64,000 bases of DNA from Mediterraneibacter faecis JCM 15917 (GTDB lineage Bacteria; Bacillota; Clostridia; Lachnospirales; Lachnospiraceae): NCBI GenBank assembly GCA_001312505.1, contig BBDW01000003.1, positions 248,001 through 312,000 of the forward strand, read 5' to 3'. A program made the translations under genes and the position numbers. This document shows positions 54,560 to 64,000 of this stretch, one piece after another; the first letter of the stretch is position 1; each line of letters starts with the position of its first letter. The notes under the pieces are model-generated. The model searched no databases. It saw only the letters and a list, made by a program, of their open reading frames with translations, and was not told the DNA's origin.

Positions 54560-55327
54560 ATGGATAATAAATTGAACTATACCGAAGAAAATGAAGAGCG
54601 TGAAGACGGAAAATTAAGTTATCGTACACCAATTTATCTTCAATTGAGAGAAATTATTAGAAATCGAATAGAAGAGGGAGAGTACCTTCCAGGAACAGCA
54701 ATTCCGTCTGAAAATAAATTAGCAGAAACTTATGGTATTAATAGATTGACTGTTCGCAACGCAGTAGATACATTAGTTAATGAAGGAATTTTGAGACGTG
54801 TTCAGGGAAAAGGTGTTTTTGTTGTTGGTGATAAATACGAAGAAAACCTGGATGAACATGGTGGGTTTGTTAATGTAATGTCTTCAGGAACAAAAAGAGT
54901 TTCGATAAAGGAGCAGGCAAAAATATATAGACCAGCAGGAAATAAGTATGCAAATTATTTTAATATTGAGCCAGATGATTTAATCTTTTGTGTACGACAT
55001 CAAATAACTTTGGATAGTGAGCCATTGGCAATTGAAGATATATATGTACCAAAAGATGTTTTGCCGAAGTTAGAAGTAGTGAACTCATCAGTTTTTACAA
55101 TAAAAGATATTTTTGCATTTTATGGAATAGAAATTTCCAGTATGCAGCAAACAATGGAGATTATAGATGGAACGAGTAAGATAAAAAAATTATTAGATAT
55201 TCCAAATGGAGTAGCATTAATTATGTTGAGTTGTGATTACTGGGACAATAATGGTAGAGCGATTGCGTATAGCCGCTCTTTTATCAGAAGTGACAGGACT
55301 TCATTTACAATTCAGCTTCATGAATAA
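54560..55327 (+). CDS. GntR-family regulator with UTRA domain
   Basis: The 255-residue protein has an N-terminal GntR winged helix (IPSENKLAETYGINRLTVRNAVDTL at about 50-75) and a UTRA domain ending RSFIRSDRTSFTIQLHE. It follows the other GntR gene by about 20 bp. It is a paralogue of 63115-63840. Two different GntR regulators side by side suggest recognition of two related ligands. Confidence 0.88.
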   Translation: MDNKLNYTEENEEREDGKLSYRTPIYLQLREIIRNRIEEGEYLPGTAIPSENKLAETYGINRLTVRNAVDTLVNEGILRRVQGKGVFVVGDKYEENLDEHGGFVNVMSSGTKRVSIKEQAKIYRPAGNKYANYFNIEPDDLIFCVRHQITLDSEPLAIEDIYVPKDVLPKLEVVNSSVFTIKDIFAFYGIEISSMQQTMEIIDGTSKIKKLLDIPNGVALIMLSCDYWDNNGRAIAYSRSFIRSDRTSFTIQLHE

Positions 55328-55339
55328 AATAATAGATTT

Positions 55340-55388
55340 AAAAAGTACAGCAGAAGAGTTATTAAAAACTCATACAGCTGTACTTTTT
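55340..55388. terminator. Bidirectional terminator between convergent genes
   Basis: AAAAAGTACAGC (55340-55351) and GCTGTACTTTTT (55377-55388) form a 12-bp stem with A-run and T-run built in, so it can stop the GntR operon and the FGGY kinase gene. Confidence 0.75.
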
Positions 55389-55439
55389 GTTTGATGAAAG
55401 AATTATCACATAGTCTTTATAAAGTCTAATCTACAAAGA

Positions 55440-56982
55440 TTAGTCTGACAAACAATGCATTAAGTTTACAGTAGCAGGATAAAGAGAATCATAAATATTC
55501 TGATATTTTTTATATGCTTCATGGTTTTCTTTATTAGGATGATAGGTTTTTCCAGGTTTAATGAAATCTGTAAGTTTGTTGAAAGATTCAAAGCCTGAAT
55601 ATTTGATTCCCGATGCAGCCATTAGAGCATCGCCAAAACTCGCACCTACAGTAATGGCAGGGGGGGTACTGATTTCTTTACCAGTAACATCTGCAACAAT
55701 TTGCATCCATAAGTCATTTTTAACACCACCACCTACGGCAAAAATCTGGTCGATAGGAACATCGTGCTCAAGCATGATCTTTAATTGCTGATTTACTGAG
55801 TATGCAACAGATTCCAAAGCACTTCGGTACATATGCTGACGCGTGTGAGCAAGCGTTAATCCAAATAGAATTCCCCCCCTTGCAAGAGGATCATTTATTG
55901 GAGTTCTTTCACCAGCAAAATAAGGGAGTGTAATAAGGCCATCGCTTCCAACAGGAATTTTATCCAAATCTTGCATCATGGTGATATAAGCATCAGGACC
56001 ACCATTTTGCTCTAGTTCGAGTGCATCTGGGAAAATTGTATTTCTATACCATTTAGTAAGAGAGCCTGCAGCATTAGTGCCGGCAGATATATCACAAAGT
56101 CCTGGTACAATAAATTCTTCACGCCATAAACGTTCATCATCAACCAATTCTTTTGTCCCGAGAATCATATAAATGGAAGAACCGAATTGAATCATCATTT
56201 ACCAGGGGGGGCAACAACGCCAGTGCTGATTGCTTCTGCGCCGGAGTCATCTGTTCCTACAATGACTGGAGTACCAACTGCAAGACCCGTTTCCTTTGAA
56301 GCGGTTTCAGTTACATAACCTGCGATATCATTTGCTTCCTTCACTTCTGCTAGCTGATCAGGGCGGCAAATTGGTAGGCAAGTTTCAGGATTTGGTGTTC
56401 CATCATTAAAATAAAGTGGATTAAAACTTGCAAGTCCTAAAAAACGATCGACTACATAATTACCAGTAAGTTTTGCTGCTATAAAACTAGAGCCTGTTAG
56501 AAACTTGTGGGTTTTTGCATATATATCTGGCTCTTTATTTTTTATCCAAAGAATCTTAGGCATTACATCACTGGAGCATAATGGACGTCCGTACCACTGT
56601 CGGATCTGTTCTTCCCCCCCATACATTTCTGTGAGTTGTTCTATCTCATCGGTTGCACGTGCATCAATACCATATAGGATAGCTTTGCGTAGAGGTCGAC
56701 ACTGATCGTCGACAGGTAGGCAGTCGGCACCAAGTGCACTTGTTCCGATTGCTTTAATGTCAGATGGTGAAACTTTGGATTTTTCAATCAGTGCATTGCT
56801 TATAATACATAAATCTCCCCACCAATCTTTGTCGGCATCATGTTCATAGTGACCTGGGGGGCAGGATTTGTCATTGCATGTTCAGTTGTATGTTCTGCTA
56901 TAATTTCTCCGTGAGAATTGATTAATACACCTTTACTAGAGTTTGTTCCAGTATCAATCCCCATAAAATAAGACTCTTTCAT
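55440..56982 (-). CDS. FGGY-family carbohydrate kinase, frameshifted
   Basis: The N-terminus MGIDTGTNSSKGVLI is the phosphate-1 motif of FGGY kinases (xylulose/gluconate/ribulose type). Later landmarks are GTDDSGAEAISTG, FAGERTPINDP and AVGGGVKNDLWMQIVADV. The frame breaks at G6 56856-56861 (two extra) and near 56201 (one A lost after APGK). Runs at 55660, 55873, 56205 and 56614 each add one residue. Repaired length is about 510 residues. Start ATG 56982 or 56994. The sugar is unknown; it may be a pentulose or sugar acid. Confidence 0.82.
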
Positions 56983-57046
56983 AAATATTTCCATTCCTTT
57001 CTTAAAGAGAATATAAACTGTTTAGATAAGAGAGATATTTTTTTAT

Positions 57047-58600
57047 TTATTCATGGCTATATACGATTCGTCCGTTGAGAAAAGTTACTTCTACTTTGCG
57101 AGAACGAATTTCTTCAATAGCTGTTTCAAATAGATTTCCGTCGAATACGACAATATCAGCTTTTTTTCCTTTTTCCAGTGTGCCGAGCTCTTTCTCTTGA
57201 TATAGATTATAAGCACCGCCAGCACTCCATGCAGTTAGCAACTCAGGAATAGTCAGCATATTTTGTTTGTTAAATGGCTCTCCACCTTCAGGGAAGTATC
57301 CTCCGACTGCATGATAAATAGATTCTGGGATATCATCAATAAGAAGTGGAAGATCAGTTCCGCAACTTAATAACACATTGCTGTCAGCCATTTTACGTCT
57401 GTTCCAATAATACTGTCCGCGATCCATACCAATCTTTTCTTCAATCATGGCAAGTTTGTCTTTTCGATTTGCGATAGATTGAATTTGAGGGTATATTTCA
57501 GCAATTACGCCTAATTTTCCCATACGCTCCAAGTCTGTTGGATCACTGAATTCAAGATCGGTAATACTGTGACGATTTATAAGTTTTCCATTTTCATCTT
57601 TTTGGCAAGAGTCATAAATATCTAATACTTTTGAAATAGCAGCATCTCCTTGAGCATGTAATGAGAAACGAAATCCTTCGGTATCAGCTTTAAAGGTATC
57701 GTTTGCTAAAAGATCCCAATCAATGTCTTGTGCACAGGTCGTATCTGCGCAGGAATAAGGTTTTTTCAAATCACCGCAAAGTTCGCTTATAGAACCGTCG
57801 GTCATTTGGTTATATCCAGAAAAACGAACAAACTCTCCTTTAAATTTTTCACGCATTTCCTTGCCATATGAGAGATTAAAAGGTTCAGCAACAGGTTGGC
57901 TCATAAAGTTTACGCGGATAGTTAAAGCGTTTTCGGATTCTAGTTCTGCGAGAATGTCGGTAAATCCGTAGAAATCATCGAATCCCATTTCTTTGATGGA
58001 AGTGATTCCTTTACTGTTCATCATTTTAATATAGCGCTTAAATTCCGGAATTATAAAGTCTTTATCTCCAAGTAAGTCTGGTAAAAAGCGAACATAACTC
58101 TCCGGATAACAGGTTTCCGGGGTAAACTGATAACGATTTATAGCAGCTTGATTCATCCAACAAGTTTCGCAGCCTTTTGCAAACAGAAGAACAGGGCGAG
58201 TGGAAAAAGCCTCATCTAACAAATCTGTTCCATTAGGTTGGATTGTATCGGAGTTCCAACCATGTCCCAAAATAGGTTTGTCTGCAGGAATTCCTTTCGC
58301 ATACTCTTTAATTGAATTCAGTATATCTTCTTGAGAAGTAGCTGCGGATAAGTCTATTCCAACAAATCCTACAGAATAACCTGTGAAAAAGCAATGTACA
58401 TCGGAGAATCCAGGCGTAATTGTTTTGTTCCCATAATCAAGATATTTTGTGTTTGTTCCTATTAGTTCAGTAGGAGCCAATCCTTTTCCGATAGAAAGTA
58501 TCCGGTCGTTTTTGATAGCAATATATCCAGAGAAGGGTATTTCCTCTGTGGCTGTAAAAATACAGTTTGATAATAAAATAAGATCTGCGTATTCAGACAT
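57047..58600 (-). CDS. YtcJ-like amidohydrolase
   Basis: The 517-residue protein has the composite beta-sandwich/TIM-barrel layout. TPGFSDVHCF carries the first metal motif (Cys-Phe-Phe replaces the usual His-x-His second His), and FSLHAQGDAAI and SCGTDLPLL follow. GTLEKGKKADIVVFDGNLFE is the typical C-terminal sandwich strand. Family members hydrolyse amides or amines of varied type. The altered first motif makes its activity uncertain. AGGAGG precedes the start at 58600, and it lies upstream of the FGGY kinase on the same strand. Confidence 0.8.
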   Translation of the reverse strand: MSEYADLILLSNCIFTATEEIPFSGYIAIKNDRILSIGKGLAPTELIGTNTKYLDYGNKTITPGFSDVHCFFTGYSVGFVGIDLSAATSQEDILNSIKEYAKGIPADKPILGHGWNSDTIQPNGTDLLDEAFSTRPVLLFAKGCETCWMNQAAINRYQFTPETCYPESYVRFLPDLLGDKDFIIPEFKRYIKMMNSKGITSIKEMGFDDFYGFTDILAELESENALTIRVNFMSQPVAEPFNLSYGKEMREKFKGEFVRFSGYNQMTDGSISELCGDLKKPYSCADTTCAQDIDWDLLANDTFKADTEGFRFSLHAQGDAAISKVLDIYDSCQKDENGKLINRHSITDLEFSDPTDLERMGKLGVIAEIYPQIQSIANRKDKLAMIEEKIGMDRGQYYWNRRKMADSNVLLSCGTDLPLLIDDIPESIYHAVGGYFPEGGEPFNKQNMLTIPELLTAWSAGGAYNLYQEKELGTLEKGKKADIVVFDGNLFETAIEEIRSRKVEVTFLNGRIVYSHE

Positions 58601-59157
58601 ATTATTTAAACCTCCTAATGATTAATGATATTTGTAAAGACATAACTTATATATAGGAAAATAAAGATATTAAGAGTAAAAGTGAGGCGACATCAAATAA
58701 CAGATGAACCTTAGAAAGGTCAGATATCCAGCAACAAAAAAATCAAAGCTGAATGCTCGTTCCTTAATGAATAAAAGTCATCGAAGTGTTCTAACAGATA
58801 TTGCACACTATTTATTAGAACACTTATAAGTTATCATGGTGCACAAAGCATTGGCAATTGGATGGATAACTAAAAAATAAGTAACAAAATAAGTGTATCT
58901 GATGAAACTGGTATAAATATAAATCAAAAACATACCACTATGTGCATAATGCATAAAAAGAAGAGAAAATAAAGAGAAAATAAAGAGGATAAAATATGCA
59001 GAATAACATAATTGGTATAGAATTTGAATAACAAACAACATGGTTATGGGATTTTATACATTTTTTATAATTGAATTTTAGACCTCTTGCGAATAGAAAA
59101 TTGTGCTTAATTATTATATAATTTTACCAACAAAACACAACAAGGAGGAATGAAAAA
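58601..59157. other. Divergent intergenic region (557 bp)
   Basis: It separates the minus-strand amidohydrolase/FGGY operon from the plus-strand frl-like operon, so it must hold both promoters. A TATAAT-like box (TATATAAT) lies near 59,117, about 40 bases before frlC. I see no gene, RNA structure or repeat that I can defend. Confidence 0.35.
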
Positions 59158-59994
59158 ATGTTAAAAGTTGGAATGTTTACATCGGGATATCAGAGGAATC
59201 CGTTGGAGCATTGTTTTATGGATGCTAAAGAGTACGGTTATGATTATATCGAGCTTTGGGGTGGGCGTCCACATGCATATGCACCGGATCTGAAAGCGGG
59301 AGATATTAATGAAGTTCGCCGATTAATTGAAAAGTATGAAATGCCGGTGCTTGGTTACACACCGGAGCATAATGCCTATCCTTACAATTATATGATTGGT
59401 TCAGAGGCTCAGAGAAGAGATGCTGTTGATTATCTGAAACTGTCTCTTGAAATGGCAAAAGAGATGGGTGCGGAATTTGTACTTACAAGTCCTGCAAACG
59501 GCGGATATCTTGCTACATATGATCAGTTGTGGAGCAGATTAGAAAAAAATATTCAAGAGTTGGGAGATTATGCAGCAAAACTAGAAATCAAGCTGGTAGT
59601 TGAAGCTTTAACACCGTATGAATCTAATTTCTTTACAAGAGCAAATGATTTGGTGGAGCTATTTAGAAGAGTGGATAATCCATATGTAGTCGGCATGTGT
59701 GATATTGTTCCACCATTTGTACAGCATGAAAGTATTATGGCATATTTTGATAAACTCGGAAATAAGATGGATCATATGCATATTATTGATGGAGAAAATG
59801 GATCAGACACCCATATGATACCAGGAGAGGGAAATATTCCAATTAAAGAAATGCTATATGAAATGAAACGAATAGGTTATGATAAAACTGCAACACTTGA
59901 ATTGGTTACAAATTATATTAACGAACCACGTTTTTATGCGAAACGTGCCATTGATAACATGCGTGAGCTAATGGCCGAGGCAGGAATCGTTTAA
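59158..59994 (+). CDS. frlC: Fructoselysine 3-epimerase-like protein FrlC
   Basis: The 278-residue TIM-barrel protein matches FrlC landmarks from memory of the E. coli protein: KVGMFTSGYQR, IELWGGRPHAYAPDLKAGDI, LGYTPEHNAYPYN, EALTPYESN, MHIIDGENGSDTHMIPGEG and the ELVTNYINEPR segment. Glu and His residues in the last motifs bind the metal. It interconverts fructoselysine and psicoselysine. AAGGAGG precedes ATG 59158. frlA, a GntR regulator and frlD follow on the same strand. Confidence 0.85.
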   Translation: MLKVGMFTSGYQRNPLEHCFMDAKEYGYDYIELWGGRPHAYAPDLKAGDINEVRRLIEKYEMPVLGYTPEHNAYPYNYMIGSEAQRRDAVDYLKLSLEMAKEMGAEFVLTSPANGGYLATYDQLWSRLEKNIQELGDYAAKLEIKLVVEALTPYESNFFTRANDLVELFRRVDNPYVVGMCDIVPPFVQHESIMAYFDKLGNKMDHMHIIDGENGSDTHMIPGEGNIPIKEMLYEMKRIGYDKTATLELVTNYINEPRFYAKRAIDNMRELMAEAGIV

Positions 59995-60146
59995 ATGTGA
60001 AAGTGAATAAATAAAAAGTAATAGATTATTTAAGAAATTGTGATAGCGAAGATAGATAGCTGTTTACAATATAAAAGCATCGAAGATAATAGAAAATTAA
60101 AAAAAGAAAAGTCGTGCACAAGATTTTTCAATTATACTCTGTTTAA

Positions 60147-61512
<1,366 letters not shown>

Positions 61513-61547
61513 GCATTAGCTTAATATGTTGAGAAGGTGAGAACTGT

Positions 61548-62279
61548 ATGGAGAAAATAAAAAAAATTCGTCCGCAAGATATGGCGATGGAGCAGATTCA
61601 ATGGTATATACAAGAAAACCAACTAAAACCACATACACAGCTTCCGAGCGAACGGGAGTTGTGTACAATGTGGCAAATGAATCGTTCCACTCTCCATACA
61701 GCTATTCAACAACTAATTGAAGAAAGAAAACTATATAGTGTAAAAGGATCTGGAACCTTTGTGGCACCTCCGAGATTAGTTAGGAATATAAAGGGAATTC
61801 AGTCTACTTCGGAAGCAATGAGAAAAACAGGGTACTTTCTTTGGACAGAAGTATTAATCTCTAGAATTGAGACGTGTGATGGATATGTTGCAAGAAAACT
61901 TCAGATAAAAGAGGGAGATAAAGTATTTCATTTATATCGCTTGCGGATTAGAAACAATGTTCCTTTGATGATTGAGAATAGTTACATTAATTACGAACAG
62001 TGTGAAGGTTTGGAAGCTCACAATTTTGCAGAAGAATCTTTATATAAAGTTCTAAGGGATTTAGGCATATTGTTGACTAAAGGGACGGAGAAAGTAGAAA
62101 TTACATTTGCCACAGAAGAAGAAGCTAAATTGTTGAAGGTAGAAGAAGGACAATACTTGTACTATCAGTCAGGTGTTGTAAACGACGATAGAGGAGTAGG
62201 TATTGAGTTTTTTAGGATTATGGCGAGACCAGATCAGGTACAATATACGAATGTTCTAACAAGGCGAGACACCAGATAA
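61548..62279 (+). CDS. GntR-family regulator with UTRA domain, FrlR-like
   Basis: The 243-residue protein has a winged helix (LPSERELCTMWQMNRSTLHTA) and a UTRA domain with GTEKVEITFATEEEAKLL and YYQSGVVNDDRG. It sits between frlA and frlD, the place where frlR-type regulators are found. It probably responds to fructoselysine 6-phosphate or a similar ligand. It is related to 53820-54538. Confidence 0.85.
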   Translation: MEKIKKIRPQDMAMEQIQWYIQENQLKPHTQLPSERELCTMWQMNRSTLHTAIQQLIEERKLYSVKGSGTFVAPPRLVRNIKGIQSTSEAMRKTGYFLWTEVLISRIETCDGYVARKLQIKEGDKVFHLYRLRIRNNVPLMIENSYINYEQCEGLEAHNFAEESLYKVLRDLGILLTKGTEKVEITFATEEEAKLLKVEEGQYLYYQSGVVNDDRGVGIEFFRIMARPDQVQYTNVLTRRDTR

Positions 62280-62296
62280 AAAAGGAGTGATATCGT

Positions 62297-63092
62297 ATGA
62301 GATTAGCGGCAGTTGGAAGTAACTGTATTGATTATTATAACAATATAGATGGTGGAAAAGCATTTCCGGGGGGGAGGCCCGGTAAATATGGCAGTTTATA
62401 CACTCCGTTTAGGAGGAGAGGCTGCATATATTGGACCAGTAGGTGATGACGTCTACGGACAGATTATGATAGAAACTATCAAAGCGAAAGGCGTTGACAC
62501 TTCGCATTTGCGTGTAGAAAAAGGAAAGACAGCCGTTACCCAGGTTGAATTGATAGATGGCGAAAGAGTATTTGGAGATTACGACGAAGGCGTATTGGAA
62601 AAATATAAATTAACAGATGAAGATATTGATTATATCAAAAATTTTGATGTTGTAATTTGTGATGTTTGGGGCAAAGTAGAAGGACAGTTTAAAGAGTTGA
62701 AAGAAAAAGGAATTGTTACTGCCTTTGATTGTGCGACAAGCCCAGATTCAGAGGAAAGTGTAAAAGCGATACCATATACAGATTATCTCTTTTATTCTGT
62801 GGATACAGGAGATACTAAAGAGGTAAGAGAACAAATGGAAAGAATTCAAAAACAGGGACCTAAGCTTGTCATTTGTATGATGGGAGAAGAAGGCAGTTTG
62901 TGTTATGATGGTGAAAGATATCATCGTTTTGGAATCGTTCCTTGTGATCATCTTGTAGATAGTATGGGAGCTGGAGATAGTTATATTGCTGGATTTTTAA
63001 CAGGAATTGTAGATGGACTTTCTATAGAAGGGGCAATGGAAAAAGGTGCAGCAAATGCAACAGAAACATTAAAGTATTTTGGAGCATGGTAA
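62297..63092 (+). CDS. frlD: Fructoselysine 6-kinase-like protein FrlD, frameshifted
   Basis: MRLAAVGSNCIDYYNNID, the repaired FPGGGPVNMAVYTLRLGG, FGDYDEGVLEKY and MGAGDSYIAGFLTG, with a GAW C-terminus, follow FrlD closely. Asp in GAGD is the catalytic base. The frame breaks at G7 62368-62374, where one G must be removed. Length is about 265 residues. AAAGGAG precedes ATG 62297. It phosphorylates fructoselysine before deglycation; the deglycase FrlB is not visible in the window. Confidence 0.85.
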
Positions 63093-63114
63093 CTAAAAAA
63101 TAAGGAGCCGAAAT

Positions 63115-63840
63115 ATGAAAACTGCCTGTAAAAGAATGATCACTCAGCAAGTGAGTGAGATTTTAAGAATAGAAATAGAAGATGGTGATTTATATCCTGG
63201 TACAAAAATACCTACTGATACAGAATTGGCTGAAATGTTTGGTGTTCAGAAGCAAATCGTGAGAACAGCCATAGAAGTCTTGGTCAAAGAAGGATTGTTG
63301 AAATATATTTCTGATAAAGAAGTATACGTTTTAGGACATAAAATCGAACGAAACATGGAGAAGTTAGAAGGCTTTACGCAGACGATGGTAGATAGGAATA
63401 TGAAACCATCTTTTAGAATTGTGTCTAAGTATCTAAGAATGGCAGGAAATTTGTATGGAAACATGTTCGGCATTAAACCAGAAGATCCTATTTTTTATAT
63501 TAAGCGCATGTGTTATGCTGACGGAGATTCGATTTCTTTAGAGGAATTATATATACCGCATTATTTAATTCCCAAAATGGAGGGGATTGATTTATCGGTG
63601 TTTTCTGTGTATGAAGTATATGAAATGTATGGGATTCATTTAGCGGAAGCAGAGCAGACATTGGATTTGGTTCGTCCTAGTTTGAATGATGCAAAACTGT
63701 TGGGAATAGATGCAGGAACACCCGTGATGTTGTTTCAAAGTCTTACGTATGATACGGATGGAAGGGCAATCGAATTCAATCGCAATTATGTGCGTGGTGA
63801 TAAATGTAACTTTAATGTACAATTTTCAGATAAAAGGTAA
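63115..63840 (+). CDS. GntR-family regulator with UTRA domain
   Basis: The 241-residue protein has a winged helix (IPTDTELAEMFGVQKQIVRTAIEVL) and a UTRA domain ending FNRNYVRGDKCNFNVQFS. Some residues of the recognition helix differ from canonical GntR (QKQIVRTA). It is closest to 54560-55327. It follows frlD by 22 bp, so the operon carries two regulators. Confidence 0.85.
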   Translation: MKTACKRMITQQVSEILRIEIEDGDLYPGTKIPTDTELAEMFGVQKQIVRTAIEVLVKEGLLKYISDKEVYVLGHKIERNMEKLEGFTQTMVDRNMKPSFRIVSKYLRMAGNLYGNMFGIKPEDPIFYIKRMCYADGDSISLEELYIPHYLIPKMEGIDLSVFSVYEVYEMYGIHLAEAEQTLDLVRPSLNDAKLLGIDAGTPVMLFQSLTYDTDGRAIEFNRNYVRGDKCNFNVQFSDKR

Positions 63841-63850
63841 AATTAAAATA

Positions 63851-64000
63851 ATGGGATTATTTACAGGAAATTTTTATTCCAAAAATTTAAGAATGACAAC
63901 ACAGATTAATGTTATTTTCCCAGATGTTTCTAATGATGTAACACCTCTTTATGAGGGAACACCGAAGGTTCTTTATTTACTTCATGGACTGTCAGGAAAT
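63851..64000 (+). CDS. Alpha/beta-hydrolase esterase, N-terminal part (runs off window)
   Basis: The frame from ATG 63851 reads MGLFTGNFYSKNLRMTTQIN and later VLYLLHGLSGN, the oxyanion-hole region of the tributyrin esterase/S-formylglutathione hydrolase (EstA/esterase D) family. The catalytic Ser lies beyond the window. Only 50 residues are visible. Confidence 0.7.
   Translation, partial: MGLFTGNFYSKNLRMTTQINVIFPDVSNDVTPLYEGTPKVLYLLHGLSGN

Overview
The window is low-GC DNA from a Gram-positive, Clostridia-type gut bacterium. Shine-Dalgarno sites are strong (AGGAGG), promoters are sigma-A-like, most codons end in A or T, and the gene types fit a human-gut Lachnospiraceae (Blautia/Ruminococcus/Dorea-like). 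The genus is inference. About half is accessory DNA; the rest looks like a chromosomal sugar/amine catabolism region.

Left part (1 to about 34,800): a tandem run of integrative elements. E1 (up to about 8,075) is a mobilizable element: excisionase-like HTH, tyrosine integrase, MobC-like protein, AAA ATPase, oriT-like hairpins, MobV relaxase, TnpV. Its cargo is an attenuator-controlled ABC-F gene and a lincosamide nucleotidyltransferase-like gene. E2 (8,066-12,344) has an XRE repressor, an excisionase stub, a type I toxin candidate, an orphan ParA-like ATPase and a membrane protein. E3 (12,335-19,705) has a bacteriocin-sensing ABC/kinase module with a broken regulator, then a large adenine methyltransferase coupled to a ComEC-like metallo-beta-lactamase-fold protein. 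E4 (19,696-34,789) is a defence island: type I restriction-modification with an FRG gene inside the operon, a three-gene P-loop operon, a KAP NTPase, gene remnants, and a HEPN RNase-like gene whose stop lies inside a tRNA-like gene with an abnormal anticodon arm. E5 starts at 34,780 with its own integrase on the minus strand, a LanFEG/CprABC-type immunity set with a two-component system, and a truncated TcpC. Four junctions (8.0, 12.3, 19.7 and 34.8 kb) share one architecture: a paired hexamer with 11-bp period, about 120 bp, a gagttYgaat core, 71 or 82 bp, then another paired hexamer. I read them as att sites of related Tn916-type tyrosine integrases.

Middle (41.3-45.0 kb): a strip of ordinary and decayed genes (acetyltransferase, cupin, HxlR stub, LysR, LysE, symporter tail).

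Right part (45-64 kb): two related catabolic modules. Each has a FrlC-like epimerase, a FrlD-like PfkB kinase, two GntR/UTRA regulators and a transporter. The second (59.1-63.8 kb) closely matches frlC-frlA-frlR-frlD for fructoselysine use; no FrlB deglycase is visible. Between them lie BtpA, HAD, amidohydrolase, YjbQ, MATE and FGGY kinase genes.

Sequence-quality warning: the window holds about fifty runs of 6-8 G or C, mostly exactly 7, where conserved proteins expect 4 or 5. Many genes therefore carry one extra Gly or Pro or a frameshift. Single-base losses in short runs break others. I treat such genes as single CDSs and give the position where the frame breaks.
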